Below, piece after piece: positions 45,078 through 54,945 of a stretch of DNA of 64,000 nt. Every line of letters begins with the position of its first letter. Position 1 is the stretch's first letter. This DNA is from Gnetum montanum. Taxonomy: Eukaryota; Streptophyta; Gnetopsida; Gnetales; Gnetaceae. Both the position numbers and the translations under genes were made by a program. The notes beneath the pieces were generated by a model. It was not told the DNA's origin. It was given only the letters and a program-made list of their open reading frames with translations, and ran no database searches. The DNA lies in NCBI GenBank assembly GCA_015680685.1, contig MNCI01003390.1:16632-80631 (forward strand), given 5' to 3'.

Positions 45078-46600
45078 GAAAACTATTGTAAAAATGTGTA
45101 CAATTGGATGTCATTGATGGGGTAAACAAAAGAATATTTGATTGTAAGAGTGTCTAAGGGTAAATAACTTAACTAACCCAACCAAAAGATATGCAAGTGG
45201 GTCCTTTCCAAAGCAAGCATAGGCCTTTTATGCCCTTGCATAACTTTAAACCAAAAAGTTCATGGGCTTAATGCTTACAAAAGGTTAAGTACAAAAAATT
45301 GGAAAAAACTAACTACAATTTTTGACACATCAAACCAAGACATCGAATCAAACATGAAATCAGCAATGAGGTAAGACATGGAAAACATAGATGGATGAGA
45401 GAAAGAGTGGAATGGAATTCCTAATTATAGTCACATATAGTCCCTTATGGATTTTGTGGTTAAATGACTTGATAGGATCCATCCTTAGTCTAGAACAAAA
45501 CCAATCACATTCAGTGACTTTACATCAACATTCTAAGACTAATCAATCCCCTAAGACACAAGAGTGCTCCCACAGAACAACCATCATTCCAAATTAGAGA
45601 AGTAGGAAGTGAGAAAGGGCCTTAGTTAGAGGAGACTAGTCCCATAACCAATGCTTGTAGCCTGTTTATTTTGTCTAAGGGTTGTGCTTTGAATTCCCAT
45701 TGTTTTTTTTTTCTTTTTTTTTGAAATGAGAACCACACCATGCAAAGACACATGCATTTATTTTGTCCAAGGGGTGTGCTTTGAATATGCATCTGCTCTT
45801 TTTTTTCTTTTCTTGATGAGAACCACCCCATGCAAGGACATATACATTTATTTTGTCCAAGGGGTATGCTTTGAATTCTCATCATTTTTTTTGATGAGAA
45901 CCACACCATGCAAGGACTTATTCAACTTCCTTTTATTGGATGACATGAAACGGTAAGAAATTCATGAAAACACACATGCACCCAGGCAAATAAAAAAGCA
46001 CAAAGAATACTAAATCCCCGTGATGTCACATCTTATTCAAACCTTTGAATTCTTTCCAATTCCGGAAACTACCAAAGTCACAAATTTATTAAATTTTAAT
46101 TAATGAAAAAAGAATTGCACGTTTCCAAAACAAGGAAAACCATAGAGTTCGTGGATGGGTGGATGTTGTGGACTCACTGCCTATTACATGAAAAAAAACC
46201 ATGTCCTAATTATTTGTAATGAAATTCAAAGCTAGAAGCCAAACACCAACAATCAAATAACAAAAATAGTACATACCACCATCAAGTAATGCATTACTAA
46301 TGTACTTGGCACTTATTAACAAAAATTTAGAAAATCACATCAAAATAAAAGAAAACATGGAAGAAAGTGTAAAATGTTCAAGAACTATCAAATGTACTAA
46401 CAATAGTGTAAAACAAAAATTAGAAAAGATTAATAACATAAAAAAATGTAAAATAAAGAATGTGTAAAACAAAAAAGTTTGAAAACCTGAGGAGTTGCTT
46501 ATATGATTAGCATGAGTGACCATCTCCCCCGCAACTAAGTTAAAAGGAGGAGATCTGAGATATGGAGCATGGTTGTCCATCAAATGAGCTGCTTATTGTG
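45078..46600 (-). mobile_element. proximal 3' noncoding region of element C
   Basis: The reverse complement follows the B 3' region: AATTGGATGTCATTGATGGGG matches 37180-37195 inverted, and CTAAGGGTTGTGCTTTGAATTC matches 36565-36585 inverted. It contains the minisatellite 45664-45925. Confidence 0.7.
45664..45925. repeat. about 90-bp minisatellite, three copies
   Basis: Units starting TTTATTTTGTC-AAGGGGT begin at 45664, 45757 and 45847. Each has GTGCTTTGAAT, a T-rich tract and GATGAGAACCAC-CCATGCAA. Elements A (43395-43475) and B (36525-36600) have a single copy. Confidence 0.85.
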
Positions 46601-47790
46601 TTAGCTAGCGTATGCTTATGGAAAACTATTTCTTGTTTGGGCTTACATGTTTGTAGATCATCATGGCCCTTGAAGAAAAAGTTTCATAAATGATATATAA
46701 GGCCCTTCCCACAACATTTGGAATTTACTTCATTGAGATACGTGTGTGGGGTTCTAGTAGAGAACCTTATCTCCTGGTTGAAATTTGACTTTTTTGATTT
46801 TCAAGTCATGCTGCTTTTTGTTATAGGCCTTGTGCAACTTGTTAGATGATAAGGATACTAATTGATTTTTGTCTAGCAAGTTGAGATTCATGAGTTTCTC
46901 TTTCTAGGCTAGAATTAAGTCAAGGTTAAGGTCACAAGTTGTTGAAAGTGTACGAAGTTTAGATTGAATAAGAAGTGATGGTAGTTTGTTGTACACAAGT
47001 TCATAGGGAGAGTAGCCTATAGGAAGTTTATAAGTTGAGTGGTAGGCCTAAAGGGCATCATTCAGTTTTGTGCTCAAGTCTTTTCTATACTTGCAAATAG
47101 TTCTTATTAGTATCTTTCTGATTTCCCAATTGGTAAGGGATGGTAAGGTGTTGTGAGTTTATGTTTAAACTCTAAGGGTTGCATGAGCTTCCAAAAAGTA
47201 GTACCTGTAAAATGAGTTTCATTGTCAAAATTAATGCACGTCACACACCAAATCTATTTTCAACATTTTTTTGTACAAATCAAGCAATAGTAGAGGATGT
47301 ATAGTCAATGATGGCTACTACTTCTACCCATTTCGTATAATAGTCAACAGCGACTATGATGTATGCCTTTCCATTTGACATGGACATGATGGAACCCATG
47401 AAATCAATGCCCCAGATGTTGAATGGTTCCAGTGGTTGAATCCATTGTTGAGGTCCATCCATTCAAGCAGTCATTCCATCATCTTGTTGGCATCATTCAC
47501 AAAAGTGGATGTAATGGTGAGCATCCTTGAAGAGTGCTGGCTAGTAGTACTCTTCCATCAGGATTTTAATGGCTATGTGTCTCCTATCATAGTGTCCTCC
47601 ACAAGGACCTTCATAAGCATCTTAGAGAACGTATAGTTAATCAGCATCAGAGACACACCAATGAACTAGGCCATCAGTGCACACCTTGTAGAGGTGTTCA
47701 TTAATTTTAATGAAGTGCTTTACCTGGTGAAGAAACTGTTATTTCTTTCAGTGGTCCAACCCTTGTGGCATCTCCTAAGTGAGAAGATAG
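46600..47790 (-). pseudogene. integrase of element C
   Basis: On the minus strand the zinc-binding region (GLVHWCV, GPCGGHY, HFCE-CQQDDG) precedes the core, PQQWIQPLEPFNIWGIDFMG (first catalytic Asp) and VDYYTKWVEVVAI. C-terminal blocks downstream match the B integrase. Stops are scattered throughout. Confidence 0.75.
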
Positions 47791-48400
47791 GTAAGAACGT
47801 TATCATACCATTTTGGCTTATTAGGCATTTGTTCAATTATCACTCTAGCAAAGAGGAGTTCATCAGGAAACATGTCTAAGAGTGGGCTTTCTTCCTCTTT
47901 TTCATCCCATTGCAACCAAGACAAGTGATCAACTACCACATTCTCAGTGCCCTTTTAATCTACCATCATGAGATCAAATTCTTGTAAGATCACAAACCAT
48001 CGTATGACATGGGGGCTCATCATTGGCTTGTTCATTAGGAAGTAGATGGCATTATGGTCTATGTGCACAAACACCTTATATCCAACCACATAATGCCTAA
48101 ACTTCTCTAGAGCAAACACCATCGCCATCAATGTTTTTAATAGTGGTGTAGTTCAGTTGTTCAATAGCCTGAAATTGATGTAGACTCGCCACTTGCCACC
48201 TTTCTTTGACACAATTACAAGTGGGCTAACCCTCTTGCTATTCGCAATGGGATAAATGAACGCCACCTCGAGGAGTTGCTCAATTTTCTCATTAATGATT
48301 TGCTTTAATTTTGGGTTCAACCGCCTCTATGGCTATCATTTTAGCTTCATGGCCGAGTGATTATAGTGTGATGTTGGCATATCCTAGGATCAATCCCTGT
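47790..48400 (-). pseudogene. RNase H and RT start of element C, RT core deleted
   Basis: On the minus strand the RT N-terminal part (SPLVIVSKKGGKWRVYINF) runs into LMAMVFALEKFRHYVVGYKVF at about 48160. The catalytic palm (YxDD) and thumb are missing. The RNase H end, HLSWLQWDEKEEESPLLD, follows. Confidence 0.7.
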
Positions 48401-48606
48401 GAGTTTAGAACATAACCAAGCAAAAGTTATTGACCATCTTTCAACTACTTTCAACATCATTTTCTATTCGAGAGTAAGTTTTTCATTGTTTAGAACTAGC
48501 TTCCCATTTTTCAAAAATACATATTTCATTCCAGTTGATATCATTTTCAGCTTAAGGGGCTCTTGTTTGAATTTGTTAGGAATTTTCAACTCTCCCTAGC
48601 AAAGCT
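48400..48606 (-). pseudogene. protease-RT linker of element C, ending at inversion breakpoint
   Basis: The reverse complement matches 17185-17405 of element B (GGGAGAGTTG.AAATT, AAGAGCCCC, GGGATTGATCCTAGG). At 48606 it stops, and plus-orientation LTR sequence begins. Confidence 0.7.
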
Positions 48607-48977
48607 TAATATTTGGTAGGCTAGTAGTGCTATATGTGTTCAGGATGTGTCCAGGAAAGTGGGGCAATTACTTGTATTATACTAGCTAGGTAATAGATGA
48701 ATTAGATCTTCAGTTACTTTACCTTTCATTCTTGGTTTAGGCGATCAAACTCATAAAATATAAAATAAGAAAAATCATATACCTTAATTACACTTAAACC
48801 ATACCCTTAAACTTCACAAGTGTAGTTGAAAAGAGAATGAACATTCTCAATGCCCATTTCACTTCCTAGAAAAACTAGCACATTAGATAACTATAGGTCC
48901 ATGAAATTTGACGAAATAACCCGTAATGCCTTAGTGATTCATATGGTTGGGTGTAGGGGGTACCTCATTGCTCATCA
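48607..48977 (+). repeat. 3' half of element C LTR in plus orientation (inverted)
   Basis: It matches the reverse complement of 37419-37785 (GTGCTATATGTGTTCAGGATGTGTC, GTGATTCATATGGTTGGGTG, CTCATCA). It is the exact complement of the LTR half kept at 50855-51298. Confidence 0.8.
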
Positions 48978-48978
48978 T

Positions 48979-48998
48979 TAGCATTGTTGTCAGGGATC
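48979..48998 (+). promoter_or_regulatory. primer-binding site of element C (inverted segment)
   Basis: TAGCATTGTTGTCAGGGATC follows the LTR end. It is related to TGGCGCCGTTGTCGGGGA by transitions. Confidence 0.7.
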
Positions 48999-49136
48999 TT
49001 TTTGTTGTCTTATGCACTATCTAGGACTTAGTGAAAGTATTTAAATCATTGAAATAAACCTTCAAGTCATATCTTATTTCACAATTACTACAATAAATTC
49101 TTAGAGCACATTATGATTTTTATTTGCTAACTAAAA

Positions 49137-50845
49137 ATGTCTTCTTCTCATAGGACTCAAGGTCGTTAGAGTTAATCCATCAAAGCCTTAACAGTATCAA
49201 ATTATATACTCTCATCTTGATGAGTATGTGCCAAACTTCACCTTCATCCTACATCAAGATGAACAGCTGCAATGGCATGACATGGAGGATAACATTGTGT
49301 TGCTACTCGATCCTGTTACTCCTGCAATGCTTTATCAAATGTTTACACGATGTGGTCTTCAAGACTACCATGGGGAGTGTATTGTGAAATATGCTAATGC
49401 CAAGGATTATTATCACATTTAAGCACAGAATTTACGAGATCAGCAACTAGAAAAACGTTATGAATTTTCAAAGGAAAAAGGGCTTAATGATTTTCCATTC
49501 CTGTTGTACCAACAAGCTAGTGGGGAACCCTTCTCTGGGGGTTTCCCATTCAATGAAACTCCTCTCTTTAACTTCAGTGATGGAGGTCAAAATCAGAATC
49601 TGCACTCCATAGTTCACAATCCTAATTCTAGGAATAAAGAATCTAATGACAATGAAGGATCCAGAGGGTCAAATCAAGATAGGAATGCAGATAAGAAGCA
49701 TGATCGTGATCATGGTTGTAATCGCTGAAGAGGTGGTAGTAAGCATTGTGATGGTGCTGGTTCTCCTTCCTCTTCTCCTTTGTCATCATCTTCTTCTTCT
49801 AGCTTTGACTGTGATCGCAAAAGGTGAGACTATGATGGAGGTGATTGAAATGAATGAAATGACTAACAAGACCAAAATAACTAAAGGGACCATCTAGACA
49901 GACAAGATCAAGGACACATACTTTCAAGAGAGGCACATCACCATGAACGAAGGGGTAGTAGAGGGCATCGTAGGCACCATGATCAAGGCCTTAATGAGCC
50001 TCTATTTGCTACCCAAAGTATGCTTAACATCACAAAGGTAGTCAAAATTCCATCAAGGCATGTGAAAGATAGTTGAATCAAATGGTTAGACATGAACAAT
50101 ATTCTTTGATTTGAAGGAGGATATAACTCTGATCCGCAGAATCATCTTCAAGCTTTCTAAGATGCACGTGCTTTGTAGAACATAGAGAATGAGTGGCAAG
50201 ACTGAAGTTCCCCAGGACACTCATCAAAGAAGCAAAAAACTAGTACTTGTCCTTAAAGCTAAAATTTATTAGACGATAGAGTACCATGCTTGAGTTGTTC
50301 AATGATAAGTATCAAATGTACTCTAGAGTGTCCAACTTAAGGAAGAAAATTCAAGGGTGGAAACAAGGAAAGCACGAACCCTTGGATGTCACCAGTGGCC
50401 GATACTATGCCTTGATGTAGAAATGTCTTGGCCATGGTTATTCTCAATTGGTTCAACTTTGCCACATTGTACATGGGCTTCATAATGAAACAAGGAAAAC
50501 TCTTGGTGTTTATGCCCAAGGGCGATTGTCAGAACTAATTGCTGATCAGATACAAAGATTAATAGAGTAGGTTGCCAAAGAGGAGGATGAACTAACAAAA
50601 AGAGAAAATGTAGAAGAGTACAACTATGATCCTTCAATTCACAAGAGGAAGGTTCAATTTTGTAATAGTGAGGATAAGTCCAAATTTGATGAGGGGGTGC
50701 ATAAGAAAGCCTTACATCTCCAACAATTCCAATTTGAAATTACAACCAAGGTTGATCAATTAAGAAACTTAATGGACAAAAAATTCCAAGCTATCTTCAA
50801 AATTGCTAAGGAGTCTAAAGAATAAAGTAATGAGCATGTGTGCAG
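49137..50845 (+). pseudogene. gag of element C (inverted segment)
   Basis: It starts ATGTCTTCTTCTCAT. Open frames at 49228-49422 (HQDEQLQWHDMEDNIVLLLDP) and 49504-49728 are separated by stops. The core gag domain (LFNDKYQMYSRVSNLRKKIQ, GHGYSQ) lies at 50290-50470. It ends near KIAKESKE, upstream of where the zinc-knuckle motif should be. Confidence 0.7.
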
Positions 50846-50854
50846 AAGGTGCAC

Positions 50855-51298
50855 GAAGTACTATATGAATGCTCGAAGTGGTTGTGCTCGTGTTCATTAA
50901 CTGTTGGAAATAAATTGCTTAATTCAAATGCATTAAAGTAAAGAGCATGAAAGTAAAATGCAATAAAGAAAATGTTAATCTATTTTTAGTGCTGCAAGGA
51001 TTGTCAAAAGAGTTTGTTTTATTCCTATCACACTGCTATGCTCAAGTACATCAGTGCTTGAACAAAGAACCGTACACACTTGGAATCCTTTTGTGAGCAC
51101 TCAAAAAATATTCTAACTCTGAGGAAAAGAAACAACAAGAGCTTTACTACTCTGCTAGAAAACTAAATTGAAAATTGACTGAAAATGAAATCCTAGGCAC
51201 AGTATTTATAAACCCAGGGGAGATGCTTCGATGTCACTTACATGATGTCGCATCAAGACCCTAACATCAGGTAGGGCCAACATAAATGCGGTTCATCA
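50855..51298 (-). repeat. 5' half of element C 5' LTR
   Basis: It matches 37804-38258 and ends GCGGTTCATCA at 51298, the LTR start in minus orientation. Confidence 0.8.
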
Positions 51299-51819
51299 AT
51301 CCTCAATCCATGAAGTTAAACCCTTTCAGTGACCTCTGATAGCCGTTGAAATCAAATACTATTGAAAGAATCAATCCACCATAATCACAACCTAGGCAAG
51401 TATAACTATAGACAAGACAAGGTACCCAAAAGCTATAAGTTGCACATTGCATACTAATCCATGATTTTGTTATGATTGCAATGGGAAGCGTGGACTAGAA
51501 GCGGGACTATCTTCACCAAGGAACAAGTAGCAGCACCATGCGACAAGGCCCCTTCATGATCATTGAATCTTCTTCCTTGTTCTTCAGCTACCACAAGGGT
51601 TGGATGTTAGTTTTGGCTAGGGTGTTCAATTCTATGGTCATGAACACCCAATTTTGTAAAAGATTTTAAATCCATACACTTGGGCACTTACAATATGTTT
51701 TTTTCGTGTAAGTCAGTTTGCATGTTAGTCAATGATCCTCTACTTTCTCAATATTTTGTAAGGGACTTGTTCCTCCTTTTGTTCACTTGAGGATGAGTTT
51801 TTATTCAGTTGTGGAGGTG
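51299..51819 (+). mobile_element. 3' end of element B internal region
   Basis: The block order matches A: a GATTGCAATGGGAAGCG region, AGCAGCACCATGCGACAAG, CTTCTTCCTTG, GTCATGAACACCCAATTTTG, and TTTTTATTCAGTTGTGGAGGTG just before the LTR. Confidence 0.65.
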
Positions 51820-52634
51820 TGATGAAGTGTATTTTGTTTGGCTATGATATCAGAGCCTTAATATCGGATACCGGATACGAGGATCAAAAAGCAATGTTGG
51901 ATATTTGATATTCTGGGATGTGTGTCGGCCTATAAATATAACACTTGATGCATGGTTTGGAAGTCATTAGTTATAGTGTACTAGAGCTCTTACAATTTTT
52001 TTCCCTAGAGTTAGAATATTTTTCCAAGTGCCCGTAGCAAAAGTCATTGAGTGTACGAATCTTTATTTAAGCACTGTTGTACCTAAGCATAGTAGTGTGT
52101 GTAGTAATAAAGATAAGCTTTCTAATAAACCTTGCAGCACTTCAGCTAAATTAAATATTTTCTTCATATATTCAATGTTTTATGCAATTTCCTTTAATGC
52201 TTCAAGTAATTAAGCTAGATTAAATAGCAATTAATTAAGCACATAAGTACAACCACTTCAAGCATGCGTATGACACTTGGTAATCCTAGTAACATTTAAC
52301 GTTTGGTTACCCAACAATGTTATACATGTTAGGGTTAGTTAGACATTGGTTAATTAGTTAGATTAAATTAGCAATTAAATTGCTTCATTTCTTTTATCCT
52401 TTATTTTAAGCACCCAAAACATAAAACATACAAATAATAAAAATCATACGTCTAAGTTACACTTAACCATACCTTTGTATATCAAAAGTGTAATTGAAAA
52501 GACAAGGAATGACTGTTAGGGCAAATTCACTTCCTAGAGGCTAGTGTACTGAAAGACAAAGGGTTCATGGACTTCAACCACAAGTGAATGCTTAGTGATC
52601 TATGGTTGAGCATAGGGGAATTCCCTGCTCATCA
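51820..52634 (+). repeat. 3' LTR of element B
   Basis: 815 bp, starts TGATGAAGTGTATTTTG and ends CTGCTCATCA. A TATAAATATAACACTTG core promoter lies at 51931-51947. Confidence 0.85.
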
Positions 52635-54340
52635 TCGGCTTAAAATCTTTAGAAGTGTGCTTTAAACAAATACATTTAAAAGAAATCCATTGCTTAAAAG
52701 ATTTTTAATTCTAAATGTGTGACGTAAGGGTTATATATATCTGAACAGTCTAAAGGTGTAGATTTCCCGGTATCTAATGCCCCTTCTCCTGTTTCCAAGG
52801 TTGACATTGACAACTCAGATACATTGATTTTTGCCAAACATTGAGAGATACACAGAATGCTGCCATTCATCCCATAAAGCTTGTTATCCAGAAACTCAAT
52901 GAGTCGGAGCCTTATCGGCCTAACAGAGACGGGAAAATAACGCATGAAAGTTAAGAACCTTCTTCAGATCCCTAGTATTGGCCCACTTATCCTGATTAGT
53001 TTATTAATTATTTGATCATTTGCTTGTTGAACTACAGCACCACTTGCTTGGTCGTCTAATATAGACTAGCAGGTCGTAAGAATGATTGTTAAAATGAATC
53101 ATTTACCTTTACTGTCAATTTGTCATTATCAGGAGACTGCAGTGCCTCTTTACAGTGTCTTAAGCTTGAAACTAAACCCGGCTTAAGTTTCAAGGAAAGT
53201 ATATCAATTGGAATTGAATCGTTTGTTTGTGATTGTGAAATTCATTTTGGAGAAGATCCATGACGGTTTAAAGACTTGATAATTTTTCTAAGGGTCATTG
53301 ATTTTATTGAATTTCTTTTTCTTTCTGCTCATCATCATGCTTTGTCTCTGCAAAGCAGGGTCCAGTACATGCATTCTCCATTCGTGTCAATGAAGGTCCT
53401 TATCTATTCTTTCTGCTAAGCGATATTGACGTTAGGAAGTTCAGTTAATCTAGTTCCTACATGGCCCAGTTCAACGAAGTTGCCAATATTCATTACTGTA
53501 TTGTTAATGGGCAATTTTTTTTAATCAACCATTCCCAAAAACTTTAACAATCGGTTCTTACAGGGGTGCTAGATTCAGCCCTCCATAATTACACTTTAGG
53601 CAATAAAATTGTCTTTTTTTTAATACACACATAAATGCGAGTGCTAAGGACAAGGATTAGGCAGGTCTGAAATCATTCCAAAGGCAAGCTAGTTGCTACA
53701 GATACAGATTTTCTGTATGACGTAATTTTTGTAAGAAGGAATCTCCGGAGACCCACCAGAAATATCCATTTCTATTGTTTTTTACCGTTCGTTCTTCCCA
53801 GATTGCATGAATCTTCGGATTTTTCTTTATGATTCTTAAGCCCACCAGATTCGTCCATTTCTGGTGTTTTTTTTCCATTTAGTCTGATACGTCCATATGT
53901 AAAATCCGGTGAGATTCACGAATCCGTCCTACACCGCCAAACGGTTGGCTGTATGTTTTGGGTTAACGATTCAGTGTTGACATCACAGCCTAACCTGAAC
54001 ATCAGACGACCAGACGCTCTTAAGGACACCATCAGACTCTTACAGTTTTCAGACGACCAGACAAGGTTACGCTTTTCAGTACAACATCAGACTCTGTTAC
54101 GGTTTTCAGGATAATCTTTAAGAAGACAAATTTCAAATTTCTTTTTATGTCAACGTTTCTCACTAACTTCTATAGAAGTGATGCGAAATTTGTTTTCTCG
54201 TTAAACTTTTTCAAAGGGGTTGCTGGATTTGTCAAAGACATACAGTGGTACCTAAAATTAGTTAGGTATGAGTGTGATTTAGTTATGGGCTACTTTTGGT
54301 CGCGAAATCTGAAGTTCTGAAGTTTTATGTTACATGCGTA
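52635..54340. other. flank right of element B, related to the small-gene 3' flanks
   Basis: No coding region is supported. GTTCAGTTAATCTAGTTCCT and the following TACATGGCCCAGTTC (53439-53473) match 2918-2949, and CAGTGTTGACATCA (about 53971) with ACCAGAC...TAATCTTTA matches 4384-4437 in the same order. This suggests a shared origin with the flank of paralogue 1. Confidence 0.4.
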
Positions 54341-54344
54341 GATA

Positions 54345-54425
54345 TCCACCATTGTTCATTGGAATTGAACTTATGATCTAACACGGTTAGTGCTAAGCTA
54401 ATACTTCATAACAGTATCTAATTAG
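54345..54425 (-). mobile_element. SINE-like unit, minus strand
   Basis: The minus strand reads GTATTAGCTTAGCACTAAC and then CATAAGTTCAATTCC, box A- and box B-like at tRNA-like spacing. Confidence 0.4.
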
Positions 54426-54582
54426 CATATTCCTTGTTATTGAACTTGTCACCTGCACATCATTAGGCATAAGCCTCACTTGTTTAGAAGCTAATACTTC
54501 ATAACAGTATCTAATTAGCATATTCCTTGTTATTGAACTTGTCACCTGCACATCATTAGGCATAAGCCTCACTTGTTTAGAA
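54395..54582. repeat. 93-bp tandem duplication
   Basis: Two identical units start at 54397 and 54490 (GCTAATACTTCATAACAGTA...CACTTGTTTAGAA). The left unit begins inside the SINE-like head. Confidence 0.95.
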
Positions 54583-54804
54583 CATGTAACTTGTGGTCTA
54601 TCACATAGAGGTTCAATTCAAAGGGGTATGGTAGGGCATATGCCACTTGGTGCATGGTAAAAATAATGTATAGGAATTATGATGTAAAATAAAAAGTTGA
54701 CCCTAGTAAATCATCATCAAATTATTTTATTTGTCTACCTTAATGGTCAACCCATCATAAATAGGATAAAGGTACTAAGATAGAGCTTAAAAAAACCTTT
54801 AGCC

Positions 54805-54945
54805 CAAGTAGCCATTGGTTAGATAGTTAGCTTAGACAACAATGTGCTTCAAGGTTATTGGTTCAAAACCCAGTTTTAACACTTAGGGGTATATTGTATA
54901 CAAACTTTACTCATCATTACCCTCTTAAAATAAAAGCTAACAAAC
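54805..54945 (+). mobile_element. tRNA-derived SINE-like unit
   Basis: GTAGCCATTGGTTAGATAG, then GCTTAGACAACAATG, and AAGGTTATTGGTTCAAAACC give a near full-length tRNA-like head with a good box B (GGTTCAAAACC). A non-tRNA body follows. This is the clearest of the SINE candidates. Confidence 0.5.

Larger units (their letters stand above)
37419..51298 (-). mobile_element. Ty3/gypsy family C element, minus strand, rearranged
   Basis: Minus-strand LTRs lie at 37419-38258 (complete) and 50855-51298 (5' half). Flanking 5-mers ATCAT (37414-37418) and ATCCT (51299-51303) differ at one base and may be an aged target-site duplication. Between the LTRs are the 3' noncoding region (38259-38579), an inserted family A element (38580-45077), the rest of the 3' noncoding region, integrase, RNase H and the RT start in minus orientation. 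After that comes a plus-orientation segment (48607-50845) with the rest of the LTR, the primer site and gag. Confidence 0.7.
13049..52634 (+). mobile_element. Ty3/gypsy family B element (Athila/Tat-like) with nested insertions
   Basis: The two family B LTRs (13049-13869 and 51820-52634) share the TGATaAAGTGTATTTTGT-gg start, the ATATCGGATACC block, TATAAATATAACACTT, ATAAAGAyAAGCTTTCTAATA, and CTCATCA ends. The internal sequence reads in the order primer site, gag, protease, RT, RNase H, integrase, 3' noncoding region. The 3' region continues across two insertions (20238-35995 and 37419-51298). Removing these leaves about 10 kb, a normal length for such elements. The last part (51299-51819) shows the same block order as the family A 3' region. 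Flanking 5-mers (TCATG left, TCGGC right) do not match, so the site duplication is lost or the two LTRs come from separate copies. Confidence 0.65.

Noticed and set aside
45622-45909. Minus-strand frame encoding a repeated peptide of about 30 residues
   Set aside because: The frame follows the 90-bp minisatellite, so the peptide repeat is a by-product of repeat expansion in a noncoding region.
54805-54880. Possible true tRNA gene
   Set aside because: Box B is good but stems do not pair well by eye and a non-tRNA body follows; a tRNA-derived SINE fits better.
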